NCBI GenBank assembly: GCA_046726235.1
Contig: JBKPAD010000012.1
Span: 124,001 to 188,000 of the forward strand
Source: Nitricoxidireducens sp046726235
GTDB taxonomy: Bacteria > Pseudomonadota > Gammaproteobacteria > Burkholderiales > Rhodocyclaceae
Length of the DNA: 64,000 nt
Direction of reading: 5' to 3'
Shown here: piece after piece, positions 27,379 to 36,185 of the stretch
Position numbering within the stretch: position 1 is the stretch's first letter
Layout of the letters: each line of letters opens with the position of its first letter
Program-made: the position numbers and the translations under genes
The notes under the pieces: generated by a model
Database searches by the model: none
Seen by the model: only the letters and a program-made list of their open reading frames with translations
What the model was told of the DNA's origin: nothing

Positions 27379-27828
27379 CTACTTGTGTCCGGTGCTGCCG
27401 AAGCCGCCGTCGCCGCGATGGCTTTCCTCGAAGTTGTCGACGACGTTGAACGCGACCTGCACCACCGGCACGACGACGAGTTGCGCCAGGCGGTCGAGCG
27501 GATTCAGGGTGAAGGTTTCCTTGCCGCGGTTCCAGGTCGAGACGAAGATCTCGCCCTGGTAGTCGCTGTCGATCAGGCCGACGAGGTTGCCGAGCACGAT
27601 GCCGTGCTTGTGGCCGAGCCCCGAGCGCGGCAGGATCATCGCCGCCAGCCCCGGGTCGGCGAGATGGATCGCCATGCCGGTCGGCACCAGCGTGGTCTCG
27701 CCCGGATGGATTTTCATCGGCGCCTCGATGCAGGCGCGCAGGTCGAGGCCGGCGGCGCCGGGCGTCGCGTAATGCGGGGGGTTGTCGCGCAGGCGCGCGT
27801 CGAGAATCTTGACGTCTATACGGTGCAT
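27379..27828 (-). CDS. dut: deoxyuridine 5'-triphosphate nucleotidohydrolase (dUTPase)
   Basis: 149 residues. Hydrolyses dUTP to dUMP and pyrophosphate. The five trimeric dUTPase motifs are visible: AGLDLRA, PRSGLGHKHG, GLIDSDYQGE, RLAQLVVVP and the C-terminal RGDGGFGSTG that closes the active site. Its start lies 13 bp inside the 3' end of coaBC, the usual coaBC-dut arrangement, and implies coupling. The frame is open upstream inside coaBC but that is not dUTPase sequence. Confidence 0.97.
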   Translation of the reverse strand: MHRIDVKILDARLRDNPPHYATPGAAGLDLRACIEAPMKIHPGETTLVPTGMAIHLADPGLAAMILPRSGLGHKHGIVLGNLVGLIDSDYQGEIFVSTWNRGKETFTLNPLDRLAQLVVVPVVQVAFNVVDNFEESHRGDGGFGSTGHK

Positions 27829-29012
27829 GGATCGATCATTCCGGCAATGTGGGCGACGATGTCGCGGGCGACGGCGAGCTTGTCGCCGGGCGGCAGCGGA
27901 TGCGCGCCCTTGTCGTCGAACAGCGTGACGTTGTTGGTGTCGCCGCCGAGTCCGTCGGCGACAAGATTGCCGACCACCAGCGGCAGCCTCTTGGCGCGGC
28001 GCTTGGCCTCGGCGAACTCCGTGAGGTTGCGGCTCTCGGCCGCGAAGCCGACGCAGAACGGTGCGTCGGACCGCGCGGCGACTTCGGCGAGGATGTCGGG
28101 ATTCGCCTCGAGCTCCACCGTGAGGTTGGCGGCCGACTTCTTGATCTTGTGCTCGGCCGCCGCCACCGGGCGGTAATCGGCAACCGCCGCGACGCCGATG
28201 AAGACGTGCTGTCCCGGCAGTGCCGCCATCACCGCCTCGCGCATCTGGCGCGCGCTGACGACATCGACGCGGCAGACGCCGCGCGGCGTCGCCAGTTCCG
28301 TCGGGCCGGCGACCATCGTGACGTCGGCGCCGGCGTCGCGCAGCGCACGCGCCAGCGCAAATCCCATGCGGCCCGAGCTCGAGTTGGTCAGGCCGCGCAC
28401 GGGGTCGAGCGCCTCGAAGGTCGGCCCCGCCGTCAGGAGGACGCGGCGCCCCTTGAGCCGCTTCGGCTGCAGAAAGGCGGTCAGCTCGTCGAATATCTCG
28501 GCGGCTTCGAGCATGCGGCCCTCGCCGGTCTCGCCGCAGGCCTGCTCGCCGGTGGCCGGACCGATCACCGTGGCGCCGTCGGCCGCGAGTTGCGCGACAT
28601 TGCGCCGCGTCGCCGGGTGCTCCCACATCTGGCGGTTCATCGCCGGCGCCACCAGCAGCGGGCAGTCGCGCGCCAGGCACAGCGTGGACAGCAGGTCCTC
28701 GGCGAAGCCGTGGGCGAGCTTGGCGATGAAATCGGCCGTCGCCGGCGCGATGATGCAGGCATCGGCCCCGCGCGTGAGGTCGATGTGGGCCATGCCGTTG
28801 TCGGGACGCGCGTCCCAAAGGTCCGTCCACCCCGGCCGCCCCGCGAGCGCCTGGAACGTCGGCGCGCCGACGAAGCGCGCGCCCGCCGCCGTCAGCACGA
28901 CATCGACGGCCGCGCCGGCCTTGACCAGCAGGCGCACCAGCTCGGCCGCCTTGTAGGCGGCGACCCCGCCTGTGACGCCGAGGACGATGCGCTTGCCTGC
29001 GAGTTCCGCCAT
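27816..29012 (-). CDS. coaBC: bifunctional phosphopantothenoylcysteine decarboxylase/phosphopantothenate-cysteine ligase
   Basis: 398 residues. Two steps of coenzyme A synthesis. The N-terminal CoaC flavoprotein half has GVTGGVAAYKAAEL, the catalytic-His stretch MAHIDLTRGAD and APAMNRQMWEHPA. The C-terminal CoaB half starts near residue 190 with RVLLTAGPTFEALDPVR and NSSSGRMGFALA, which bind CTP/ATP and phosphopantothenate. The panB-panC-panD genes of the same pathway lie about 31 kb away in this window. Confidence 0.96.
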   Translation of the reverse strand: MAELAGKRIVLGVTGGVAAYKAAELVRLLVKAGAAVDVVLTAAGARFVGAPTFQALAGRPGWTDLWDARPDNGMAHIDLTRGADACIIAPATADFIAKLAHGFAEDLLSTLCLARDCPLLVAPAMNRQMWEHPATRRNVAQLAADGATVIGPATGEQACGETGEGRMLEAAEIFDELTAFLQPKRLKGRRVLLTAGPTFEALDPVRGLTNSSSGRMGFALARALRDAGADVTMVAGPTELATPRGVCRVDVVSARQMREAVMAALPGQHVFIGVAAVADYRPVAAAEHKIKKSAANLTVELEANPDILAEVAARSDAPFCVGFAAESRNLTEFAEAKRRAKRLPLVVGNLVADGLGGDTNNVTLFDDKGAHPLPPGDKLAVARDIVAHIAGMIDPCTV

Positions 29013-29056
29013 GACGTTAGAATTATTCCCGAGAAGTCCTCGGAGGATTCTACCGC

Positions 29057-29737
29057 ATGGCTATCAGCGACTGGCCGGCCGGCGAACGCCCGCGCGAGCG
29101 CCTTCTGGCGCGAGGCGCCGCCGCATTGTCGGATGCCGAACTGCTGGCGATCTTCCTGCGCGTCGGCGTGCGCGGCAAGAGCGCCGTCGACCTCGCGCGC
29201 GAACTGCTCGGCCATTTCGACGGCAGCCTCGGTCGGCTCGCCGGCGCTTCGCCCGACGACCTCGCCAGGCTACCGGGCATGGGTCCGGCCAAGGCGGCCC
29301 AGCTCGCCGCCGTGCTAGAACTCGCGCGCCGGGCGCTGAGCGAGCAACTGTCCGACCGCGACCTCCTCTCCTCGCCCGGCGCGGTCCGCGACTGGCTGCG
29401 CCTGCACCTCGCGACGCTGCCCCACGAGGTGTTCTGCGCGCTCTGGCTCGACAACCGCAACCGCCTGCTCGCCTTCGAGGAACTGTTCCGCGGCACGCTC
29501 GCCCAGACCAGCGTCTTCCCGCGCGAGGTGGTGAAGCGCGCGCTGGCCTGCAACGCCGCCGGCGTGGTCTTCGCCCACAACCACCCCTCGGGCGCCACCG
29601 AGCCCTCCTCCGCCGACGAACTGCTGACCCGGTCCCTGCGGGAAGCCCTCTCCCTGGTGGACGTCAAGGTGCTCGATCATTTCGTGGTCGCGGGGGCCGC
29701 GCAGCCCCTGTCCTTCGCCGAACGGGGCCTGATCTGA
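29057..29737 (+). CDS. radC: RadC family JAB-domain protein
   Basis: 226 residues. An N-terminal helix-hairpin-helix region (about 60-80, LARLPGMGPAKAAQLAA) is followed by an MPN/JAB domain with the metal-binding HNHPSG-x7-D motif. Despite the name, a role in DNA repair has not been upheld, and the peptidase-like activity is unproven. It is divergent from coaBC with a 44-bp gap, as commonly seen in proteobacteria, and lies directly before rpmB. Confidence 0.93.
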   Translation: MAISDWPAGERPRERLLARGAAALSDAELLAIFLRVGVRGKSAVDLARELLGHFDGSLGRLAGASPDDLARLPGMGPAKAAQLAAVLELARRALSEQLSDRDLLSSPGAVRDWLRLHLATLPHEVFCALWLDNRNRLLAFEELFRGTLAQTSVFPREVVKRALACNAAGVVFAHNHPSGATEPSSADELLTRSLREALSLVDVKVLDHFVVAGAAQPLSFAERGLI

Positions 29738-29744
29738 AAAAGTA

Positions 29745-29774
29745 TTGAATCTCCGGAGGCTTTTCGGGTAGAAT
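29745..29774 (+). promoter_or_regulatory. sigma-70-like promoter of rpmB-rpmG
   Basis: TTGAAT (29745-29750) and TAGAAT (29769-29774) with an 18-bp spacer, about 40 bp before the rpmB start. It lies just after the radC stop. Confidence 0.65.
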
Positions 29775-29814
29775 GCCCGGCTTTGCTGAACCAACAGATT
29801 AACTGGAGCTCAAC

Positions 29815-30051
29815 ATGTCCCGCGTCTGCCAAGTGACGGGCAAGGCCCCGATGGTCGGGAACAACGTTTCCCACGCCAACAACAAAACGAAGCGCCGCTT
29901 CCTGCCGAACCTGCACTCCCGCAAGTTCTGGGTCGAGTCCGAAAACCGCTGGGTGCGCCTGCGCGTGTCCAATGCCGGCCTGCGGACCATCGACAAGAAG
30001 GGCATCGATGTCGTCCTGACCGAGCTGCGCGCGCGCGGCGAGGCTGTCTAA
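29815..30051 (+). CDS. rpmB: 50S ribosomal protein L28
   Basis: 78 residues, standard length. Starts MSRVCQVTGKAPMVGNNVSHANN, the conserved L28 head, followed by the basic KTKRRFLPNL region. It forms the usual pair with rpmG, 11 bp downstream. GGAG lies before the ATG. Confidence 0.98.
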   Translation: MSRVCQVTGKAPMVGNNVSHANNKTKRRFLPNLHSRKFWVESENRWVRLRVSNAGLRTIDKKGIDVVLTELRARGEAV

Positions 30052-30062
30052 GGAGAACCACC

Positions 30063-30230
30063 ATGGCCAAAGGCGGTCGCGAAAAAATCAAGCTCGAGTC
30101 CACTGCCGGGACCGGTCACTTCTACACCACTTCGAAGAACAAGCGCACGACGCCCGAGAAGCTGGAGTTCATGAAGTACGACCCCAAGGCCCGCAAGCAC
30201 GTGGCCTACAAGGAAGTCAAACTGAAGTAA
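30063..30230 (+). CDS. rpmG: 50S ribosomal protein L33
   Basis: 55 residues, basic. Starts MAKGGREKIKLESTAGTGHF and continues through the YTTSKNKR stretch typical of L33. This form lacks the zinc-binding cysteines, so it is the C- (zinc-free) type. AAGGAG precedes the ATG. It is co-transcribed with rpmB and followed by a terminator. Confidence 0.97.
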   Translation: MAKGGREKIKLESTAGTGHFYTTSKNKRTTPEKLEFMKYDPKARKHVAYKEVKLK

Positions 30231-30251
30231 GCCTTCGGTTCGGCTCGGAAG

Positions 30252-30276
30252 AAACCCGCCTTGGCGGGTTTTTTTT
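30252..30276 (+). terminator. rho-independent terminator of rpmB-rpmG
   Basis: A 9-bp stem AAACCCGCC / GGCGGGTTT with a 2-nt minimal loop (opening to about 4 nt in practice) at 30252-30271, running into an uninterrupted T-run. Confidence 0.9.
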
Positions 30277-30285
30277 CGCCCGTGA

Positions 30286-31431
30286 TCAGGCGTAGCACCG
30301 CAGCCGCAGCGAAAACTCCTCGAGTTGGCGGATGCCGCTCGCTTCGGCGCGCGCGACCCAGTCCTGCAGTCGCGCCAGCAGTTGTTCCTGCGTTGCCGTC
30401 GAACGCGCCCACAGTGCCTCGAGCTCGGCGCGCATGGCGACGACGGTGGCGAGGCGCTCGCTGCGCGCCAGCAGCGATGTCAGGGTCGCGCGCTGCGTGT
30501 CTTCCAGCCCGACGGCGTCCCGCTTCAGGAGCCGCTTCAGCAGCCGCCTCTCGCGGGTACCCAGTTCTTCGGCGGCCAGGCGCTGGAGCGACTTCAGGTA
30601 ACGCCCGAGCACGTCGTAGCGGTGCGCGATCACCGCCTGCAGCGTTTCGCCATCCACCACCGGCTTCGGCGCCGCGAGCCGCGGCTTCCCGGCCACCTTC
30701 TTCACCTTGGCCTGCCCGAGCACGCTCAGCATGCGGATGTAGATCCAGCCGAGATCGATCTCGTACCAGCGGTTCGAGAAACGCGCCGAACTCGCATAGG
30801 CATGATGGTTGTTGTGCAGTTCCTCGCCGCCGATGAGGATGCCGAAGGGGACGATGTTGGTCGAGGCGTCGGCGCAGGCGAAGTTGCGGTAGCCCCAGAA
30901 GTGGCCGGCGCCGTTGATGACGCCGGCCGCCCAGAACGGTATCCAGACCATCTGCACGCCCCAGATCAGCGCACCGGGGACGACGCCGAACAGCGCGAGG
31001 TCGATCGCCAGCATCAGCACGATGCCGAGCTTGTGCAGCGGCGTGTAGATCCTGCGCTCGAGCCAGTCGTCGGGCGTGCCGTGGCCGTAGCGCTCGAGCG
31101 TCTCGCCGCGGCGCGACTCCTTGACGTAAAGGAATACGCCGCCGAAGAGCACCCGGGCGATGCCGAGCCGCTGTGGACTGTGAGGATCGTCGTCCGTCTC
31201 GCACTTGGCGTGGTGCTTGCGGTGGATGGCCGTCCACTCCTTCGTGATCATGCCGGTAGTTAGCCAGAGCCAGAGCCGGAAGAAGTGCGAGGGGACCGGC
31301 CCCAGATCGAGCGCCCGGTGCGCCTGGTGGCGATGCAGGAAGATCGTGACGCTGGCGATGGTGACGTGGGTGAGCGCCAGCGCGGCGAGCACGCAGCCCC
31401 ACCAGGGCAGGTCGAGGTAACCGGAGAACAT
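30286..31431 (-). CDS. membrane fatty acid (acyl-CoA type) desaturase with C-terminal helical extension
   Basis: 381 residues. The three histidine boxes of the delta-9 desaturase family bind the diiron centre: HRHQAH (33-38), HRKHH (70-74) and HNNHH (206-210), between pairs of membrane helices. It introduces a double bond in acyl chains and probably adjusts membrane fluidity. Residues from about 245 to the end form a charged, probably alpha-helical cytoplasmic extension (KSLQRLAAEELGTRERRLLK) of about 135 residues that the catalytic core does not need. It is a single gene convergent with rpmG. Confidence 0.9.
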   Translation of the reverse strand: MFSGYLDLPWWGCVLAALALTHVTIASVTIFLHRHQAHRALDLGPVPSHFFRLWLWLTTGMITKEWTAIHRKHHAKCETDDDPHSPQRLGIARVLFGGVFLYVKESRRGETLERYGHGTPDDWLERRIYTPLHKLGIVLMLAIDLALFGVVPGALIWGVQMVWIPFWAAGVINGAGHFWGYRNFACADASTNIVPFGILIGGEELHNNHHAYASSARFSNRWYEIDLGWIYIRMLSVLGQAKVKKVAGKPRLAAPKPVVDGETLQAVIAHRYDVLGRYLKSLQRLAAEELGTRERRLLKRLLKRDAVGLEDTQRATLTSLLARSERLATVVAMRAELEALWARSTATQEQLLARLQDWVARAEASGIRQLEEFSLRLRCYA

Positions 31432-31509
31432 GGGTACAGCCTTGCGTCGAGGGAACGCGACGACTCTACGCTTTCGCTTGCCGCAACATAACTGCGACTT
31501 GAAAGTGGA

Positions 31510-32796
31510 TTAGGCGGGCGCTCCGCCCAGGATGCGCAGTTCCCTTTGCGGGAAGGGAATCTCGATGCCCGCGGCGCGGAAAGCGCGCAGGATGCCGAGA
31601 TTGACGTCGGAACGGATCGCACCGGTGCCCAGCTCGGGATCGGCGATCCAGAAACCGAGCTCGAGGTTGATGCCCGAATCGGCGAAGTCCGTCACCAGCG
31701 CATTCGGCGCCGGATCGACGAGCACGCGCGGCTGCGCCTTCGCGACATCCACCAGGATCGCCAGCGCGCGCTCGACGTCGCTGGTGTAGGCGACCTGCAC
31801 CGGCACGGCGATGCGCACCTTGGGATCGGTATAGGACTGGTTCTGGACGATGCTCGACACCAGCACCTCGTTCGGCACGATCGCCTCGACGCCGGTCAGG
31901 CTGCGTAGCACCGTGTAGCGCGTCGTGATCTTCGTCACTTGGCCGCGGTCGTTGCCGACCGCGATCATGTCGCCGATGCGCAGCGAGCGGTCGAGCAGGA
32001 TGATGAAACCGGAAATGTAGTTGGCAGCGATCTTCTGCAGGCCGAAGCCGAGGCCGACGCCAAGCGCACCGCCGAACACCGACAGCATCGTCAGGTCGAT
32101 GCCGACCGCAGGCAGGCCGACGAGCACCGCAATGACGATCAGCAGCGCACGCGATATGCGCGCCAGCACGAAGCGCAGGTTCGAGTCGATGCCCTGCGAC
32201 GCCATCAGGCGCGCCTCGACGAAGCCGCTGGCCCAGAGCGCGATCAGCAGCGTCGCCAGCACCGCGACCACGCCCTGCAGCAGCGTCCACAGCGTCAGCT
32301 TCTGCTTGCCGACGACGAAGCCGACGCCGTCGAGGACGTCGATCATGGCCGGCAGCAGGCCCAGCAGATGGAGCGCGACGACGAACCATGCGATCGTCGC
32401 GAAGCTGCGCTCGAACGAGGCCAGCCAGGCGGCGTTGGGAAAGCTGTGCCGCAGCACGAGGAACACCGCGCGAATCACCGCCAGCGAGCCGAGCAGCGGC
32501 ACCGCGACGCTCAGTAGGTTCACATGCTGCCAGCCGCCGAGCGCCACGCGTGCCACGAGCACCAGCGCCAGCGAAACCAGCGGGAAGACGAGGCGCCGCA
32601 GGCCGCGGCGGCCGAAGTGCAGCGCCTGCGCATGCGGCCCCTCGCCTTCGCCGTGGGCGACGCGCGCCTGCACCATGCGCTCGGCGAACCAGCCGCCGGC
32701 CAGGCAGAGCAGCAGCGCGCCGACCTGCCAGAGCACGTCGAGCTGATGCATGTCGCTCCACAGCCCCGTCAGCAGGGTGCCGAATTCGTTCTTCAT
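31510..32796 (-). CDS. mechanosensitive ion channel, MscS family
   Basis: 428 residues. Several N-terminal transmembrane helices are followed by the MscS pore-lining helix and beta domain: GGALGVGLGFGLQKIAANYISG, then the DRSLRIGDMIAVG and TTRYTVLRSLTGVEAIVPNE blocks. Such channels release solutes on hypo-osmotic shock. The ATG at 32796 overlaps the stop of the preceding PLD-like gene (ATGA). It is the last gene of a six-gene minus-strand operon. Confidence 0.92.
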   Translation of the reverse strand: MKNEFGTLLTGLWSDMHQLDVLWQVGALLLCLAGGWFAERMVQARVAHGEGEGPHAQALHFGRRGLRRLVFPLVSLALVLVARVALGGWQHVNLLSVAVPLLGSLAVIRAVFLVLRHSFPNAAWLASFERSFATIAWFVVALHLLGLLPAMIDVLDGVGFVVGKQKLTLWTLLQGVVAVLATLLIALWASGFVEARLMASQGIDSNLRFVLARISRALLIVIAVLVGLPAVGIDLTMLSVFGGALGVGLGFGLQKIAANYISGFIILLDRSLRIGDMIAVGNDRGQVTKITTRYTVLRSLTGVEAIVPNEVLVSSIVQNQSYTDPKVRIAVPVQVAYTSDVERALAILVDVAKAQPRVLVDPAPNALVTDFADSGINLELGFWIADPELGTGAIRSDVNLGILRAFRAAGIEIPFPQRELRILGGAPA

Positions 32797-33338
32797 CGTG
32801 GCCTCTCGTAGGGCACGGCGTCCTCGCGGTGGCGGCGCCAGTTGTCGAGGTAGGCGCGCGCCAGCGCCGGGTTGCCGCGCATGATCAGCAGGTTCTCGGC
32901 GTTGCGCGCCTGTGCCGAGAAAGTGAAATTGTAGCTGCCGGTCACGACGACGGCATCCGGCGTCTCGCCGTCGATGACCATGACCTTGTTGTGCGCGGCG
33001 GCATAGCGCACCTCGAACCACACCGGAATGCCGGCGTCGTGCAGCGTATTGACGAGGCTGTGCTCGTTGCGCGTCGCCTGCTCGCGATCAGTCAGCATCT
33101 CCACATGCAGGCCGTGCTTCTTCGCCTCGCCGAGCGCCCAGCCGATGTTGCGGCTGCTGAAGGTGTACGCCTGGACGTGGATGCTGTGCCGCGCTTTGCG
33201 GATCGCGCGCAGCAGCGCGCCTTCGGCGTCGTCCCAGGGCGTGAACAGCACCTCGACCGTGCCCTGCGCCGGCAGCGGCCCGCCCGCTTGCACGGGCAGC
33301 GCCAGCAGCGCCAGGACGACGGCGAGGACGCGCGTCAT
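32793..33338 (-). CDS. phospholipase D-like/HKD nuclease family protein, exported, single HKD motif
   Basis: 181 residues with a signal peptide (about 1-18, ALPVQA-G). One HxKx4D motif (HNKVMVIDG) followed by the TGSYNFT stretch and a late E, as in the Nuc endonuclease subfamily of PLD enzymes. One motif per chain means it must dimerise to form an active site. The substrate could be DNA or phospholipid. It is coupled by ATGA overlaps to the RNA methyltransferase upstream and to the MscS gene downstream; no functional link is obvious. Confidence 0.85.
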   Translation of the reverse strand: MTRVLAVVLALLALPVQAGGPLPAQGTVEVLFTPWDDAEGALLRAIRKARHSIHVQAYTFSSRNIGWALGEAKKHGLHVEMLTDREQATRNEHSLVNTLHDAGIPVWFEVRYAAAHNKVMVIDGETPDAVVVTGSYNFTFSAQARNAENLLIMRGNPALARAYLDNWRRHREDAVPYERPR

Positions 33339-34591
33339 TTGGCGCGTTCGAGCACCGCCGCGTAGAAGCCGTCGGTGCCGTGCACGTGCGGCAGCAGGCG
33401 CATGTCCTCGCCGCAGTCGAGCGCGATGCCCTGCTTCGCCAGCACCTCGGTGGCCGACAGGCGACGGAAGTCGGCGTGCGCAGCGAGGAAGGCGTCGACG
33501 ATGCCTTCGTTCTCCTCGCCGAGGATGCTGCAGGTCGCGTACACCAGGCGGCCGCCCGGCTTCACCAGGCGCGAGGCGCTGGCGAGGATGTCGGTCTGCT
33601 TGCGCGTGAGTTCGGCGATGCTCTCCGGCGTCTGGCGCCACTTGAGGTCGGGATTGCGGCGCAGCGTGCCAAGGCCGGAGCACGGCGCGTCGACCAGCAC
33701 GCGGTCGATCTTGCCGGCGAGGCGCTTCACGCGCTGGTCGTTCTCGCCCGAGATGCAGGCCGGATGCACGTTCGAGAGCCCCGAGCGCGCGACGCGCGGC
33801 TTGAGCTTCGCCAGGCGCTTGTCGGAAACGTCGAATGCGTAGAGCCGCCCTGTCGAGCGCATCAGCGCGCCCAGCAGCAGCGTCTTGCCGCCGGCGCCGG
33901 CGCAGAAGTCGACGACCATCTCGCCGCGCTTGGGCGCCAGCAGATGGCCGAGAAGCTGCGAGCCTTCATCCTGCACCTCGACCTTGCCTTCGAGATACAG
34001 CGGATGGCGCGCCAGCGCCGGCTTGGTCTTGAGACGGACGCCGGCCGGCGCGTAACGGCACGGCTCGGCGGCGATGCCTTCGCTTGCGAGTTGCGCGATC
34101 ACCTCCTCGCGCTTCGCCTTCATTTCGTTGACGCGCAGGTCGAGCGGCGCCGAGCGGTTGAGGCCGCGCGCCAGCGCCAGCATGTCCTCGGCCGGCATGC
34201 GCGCCAGCAGGCGCTCGGCCAGCCAGTCGGGCAGGTCGGCCTGCTCGGCGAGCGTCAACTCGGGCTCGGGCTTCGCCTTCAGCGCCAGCACCCAGTCCAT
34301 TTCGTCCGGTTCGAGCGCCTCTTCGAGCTGGCGCTGGTTGAGGCCCTGGATGCGCACCAGCGCCGCCAGCGCGAGCTGGCCCGGGTTCGCATCGGCGCCG
34401 GCGACGCGCGTCAGCCAGCGGCGGCGGCGCAGCACGGCGTACGCGGTCTCGGCGATGAATGCGCGCTCGCGGCTGCCGGTTTTCTGCGCGCGGAAGTAGG
34501 CCGACAGCGCGGCGTCGGCCGGCTGTGCGAACTTGAGGAGTTCCGCGGTCATCACCGCGGCGCCCTGCATCATCTTGCTGCTGATTTTCAT
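33335..34591 (-). CDS. RsmB/NOP family RNA (cytosine-5) methyltransferase
   Basis: 418 residues. An N-terminal helical region (about 15-130, NusB-like) is followed by a Rossmann SAM domain with DFCAGAGGKTLLLGAL (motif I), DAPCSGLGTLRRNPD (motif IV, with the Cys that releases product) and YATCSI (motif VI, catalytic Cys). The enzyme methylates a cytosine in rRNA or tRNA. It resembles RsmB, but a second member usually sits near fmt in betaproteobacteria, so the exact target is left open. Starts and stops overlap both neighbours by 4 bp. Confidence 0.9.
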   Translation of the reverse strand: MKISSKMMQGAAVMTAELLKFAQPADAALSAYFRAQKTGSRERAFIAETAYAVLRRRRWLTRVAGADANPGQLALAALVRIQGLNQRQLEEALEPDEMDWVLALKAKPEPELTLAEQADLPDWLAERLLARMPAEDMLALARGLNRSAPLDLRVNEMKAKREEVIAQLASEGIAAEPCRYAPAGVRLKTKPALARHPLYLEGKVEVQDEGSQLLGHLLAPKRGEMVVDFCAGAGGKTLLLGALMRSTGRLYAFDVSDKRLAKLKPRVARSGLSNVHPACISGENDQRVKRLAGKIDRVLVDAPCSGLGTLRRNPDLKWRQTPESIAELTRKQTDILASASRLVKPGGRLVYATCSILGEENEGIVDAFLAAHADFRRLSATEVLAKQGIALDCGEDMRLLPHVHGTDGFYAAVLERAK

Positions 34592-35550
34592 CCCTGGATT
34601 TCCAATGTGTCGGCCGTCTGCTCGAAGGTTTCGCCCTTGCGATCGACGTGCCGTATCTTGACCGGCAGGCCGCCGTGCGCGGGGGCGAGCCAGACTTCCG
34701 TGATGTCGCCGTCTGCGCGCGTGCGCAGATGCAACGTCGACAAGGTGGCGCCGGCGGCCTCGAGCCGTTCTTCGCCGAGCCACTCGAATTTCCAGCGCCC
34801 GAGCCTGCTCGCCGTGGCGACCGCCATGTCGATGTCCGCGCGCGGCGCCAGCCATGCGAGTTGATAGAAGACCGAAACCATGTCCTGCGTGCCGTCCGCG
34901 ATCCGGCTCTCGCCGCGACCGCCCGAGAAGGCGACCTTGCCTGCGCTCCAGTCGAAGACCGCGCTTTCGGCCTCGCGGCCTTCGCGCTGGTCGCGGAATT
35001 CGCTCGGCCGCAGGCCGCTCGCCGTCACCTCGCCCTCGCTCGATTGCGAGCGCGTCTTGCCGCGCAGCGCAGCGAGGCCACGCGGCGTCGCCACCGAGCG
35101 GATCGAATAGCGCGCCTCGTCGATGCGCCACTCATGGACGGTCTCGCCGATGATGAAGCCGCCGTCGCCCCAGGTGACGAGATAGCGCATGCGTCCGGCG
35201 CGCGGCCAGGGCGGCGCGGGCGGGGCAGTCACTACAGGCTCGGGCGCCGCGACCGGCGCCTCGGCGACTGTCGGGGCAATGGGCGACACGACCGGGGCAG
35301 TTGCCACGGGCGCAGCGGCGACGGGAACCTCGGCCGCCGGCTCGATCCTCGGCGCCTTGCGCACCGGCGCGGGCTTCGACGGACGCTTGGCCGGTGCAGC
35401 GACGGCGACCGGCGCCGGCTTCTGCGGCACCAGTTCGGCGTCGATCGCGGCCGGCTCGGCATCCGCGCTGCCAGGCAGATCCCAACCCGGCATGGTGATC
35501 GCCGCCGCGTGCAGCACGGCGGACGCGACGAGGGCGACGAGGAACGGCAT
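34588..35550 (-). CDS. DUF3108 protein with proline/alanine-rich linker
   Basis: 320 residues. A short hydrophobic N-terminus (MPFLVALVASAVLHAAAI, signal anchor or signal peptide) leads to a low-complexity Pro/Ala/Val linker (about 30-125) and then a DUF3108 domain (about 130-320; RYLVTWGDGGFIIGETVHEW). The layout, with a membrane anchor, a Pro-rich spacer and a periplasmic beta domain, resembles TonB-like spanning of the periplasm, but the function is unknown. The ATG shares one base with the purN stop (TGATG). Confidence 0.8.
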   Translation of the reverse strand: MPFLVALVASAVLHAAAITMPGWDLPGSADAEPAAIDAELVPQKPAPVAVAAPAKRPSKPAPVRKAPRIEPAAEVPVAAAPVATAPVVSPIAPTVAEAPVAAPEPVVTAPPAPPWPRAGRMRYLVTWGDGGFIIGETVHEWRIDEARYSIRSVATPRGLAALRGKTRSQSSEGEVTASGLRPSEFRDQREGREAESAVFDWSAGKVAFSGGRGESRIADGTQDMVSVFYQLAWLAPRADIDMAVATASRLGRWKFEWLGEERLEAAGATLSTLHLRTRADGDITEVWLAPAHGGLPVKIRHVDRKGETFEQTADTLEIQG

Positions 35551-36185
35551 CAGTCCTGCGGCACGCGCAGCGCAGTCGGATTCGCGCCGCCGCCGGCGAG
35601 ACGCACGCGGCCGTCGACGAGGCTCAGGCGCCCCTCGAGGAACCAGCGCGCGGCCTGCGGATAGACGATATGCTCCTGCGCCAGGACACGCGCGGACAGC
35701 GCCTGCTCGCTGTCGTCGGGCAGCACGGGAACCGCGGCCTGGACGACGATGGGGCCGCAATCGAGCGTCGGCGTGACGAAGTGCACCGTGCAGCCATGGA
35801 CCTTGACGCCGGCCTTGAGCGCCGAGGCGTGCGTATGCAGGCCGGGGAACGACGGCAGCAGCGAGGGGTGGATGTTCAGCATGCGGCCGGCGAAGCGCTC
35901 GACGAAGGCGTTGCCGAGCACGCGCATGAAGCCCGCGAGCAGCACCAGCGCCGGCTCGTGGCGCTCAATCTCGTCCCCGAGCGCGCGGTCGAAGGCTTCG
36001 CGGTCGGCGTAGGCCTTGTGGTCGACGACGGCCGTCGGCACGCCGCGCGCGGCGGCCCAGGCGAGGCCGGCGGCGTCCGGCCGGTTGCTGATGACGGCGA
36101 CGCAGCGGCCGGGCAGCCGGGCGTCGATCAGGGCCTGCATGTTGCTGCCGCGGCCCGAGATCAGGATCACGTAGTTCTGGTTCAT
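35550..36185 (-). CDS. purN: phosphoribosylglycinamide formyltransferase
   Basis: 211 residues. Third step of purine synthesis, formylating GAR with 10-formyl-tetrahydrofolate. ISGRGSNMQALIDA at the N-terminus binds the phosphate. The catalytic Asn-His-Asp triad is visible in MLNIHPSLLPSFPGLHTH and TPTLDCGPIV. It is coupled to the lipoprotein upstream and DUF3108 downstream. purM of the same pathway lies about 8.6 kb away. Confidence 0.96.
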   Translation of the reverse strand: MNQNYVILISGRGSNMQALIDARLPGRCVAVISNRPDAAGLAWAAARGVPTAVVDHKAYADREAFDRALGDEIERHEPALVLLAGFMRVLGNAFVERFAGRMLNIHPSLLPSFPGLHTHASALKAGVKVHGCTVHFVTPTLDCGPIVVQAAVPVLPDDSEQALSARVLAQEHIVYPQAARWFLEGRLSLVDGRVRLAGGGANPTALRVPQD

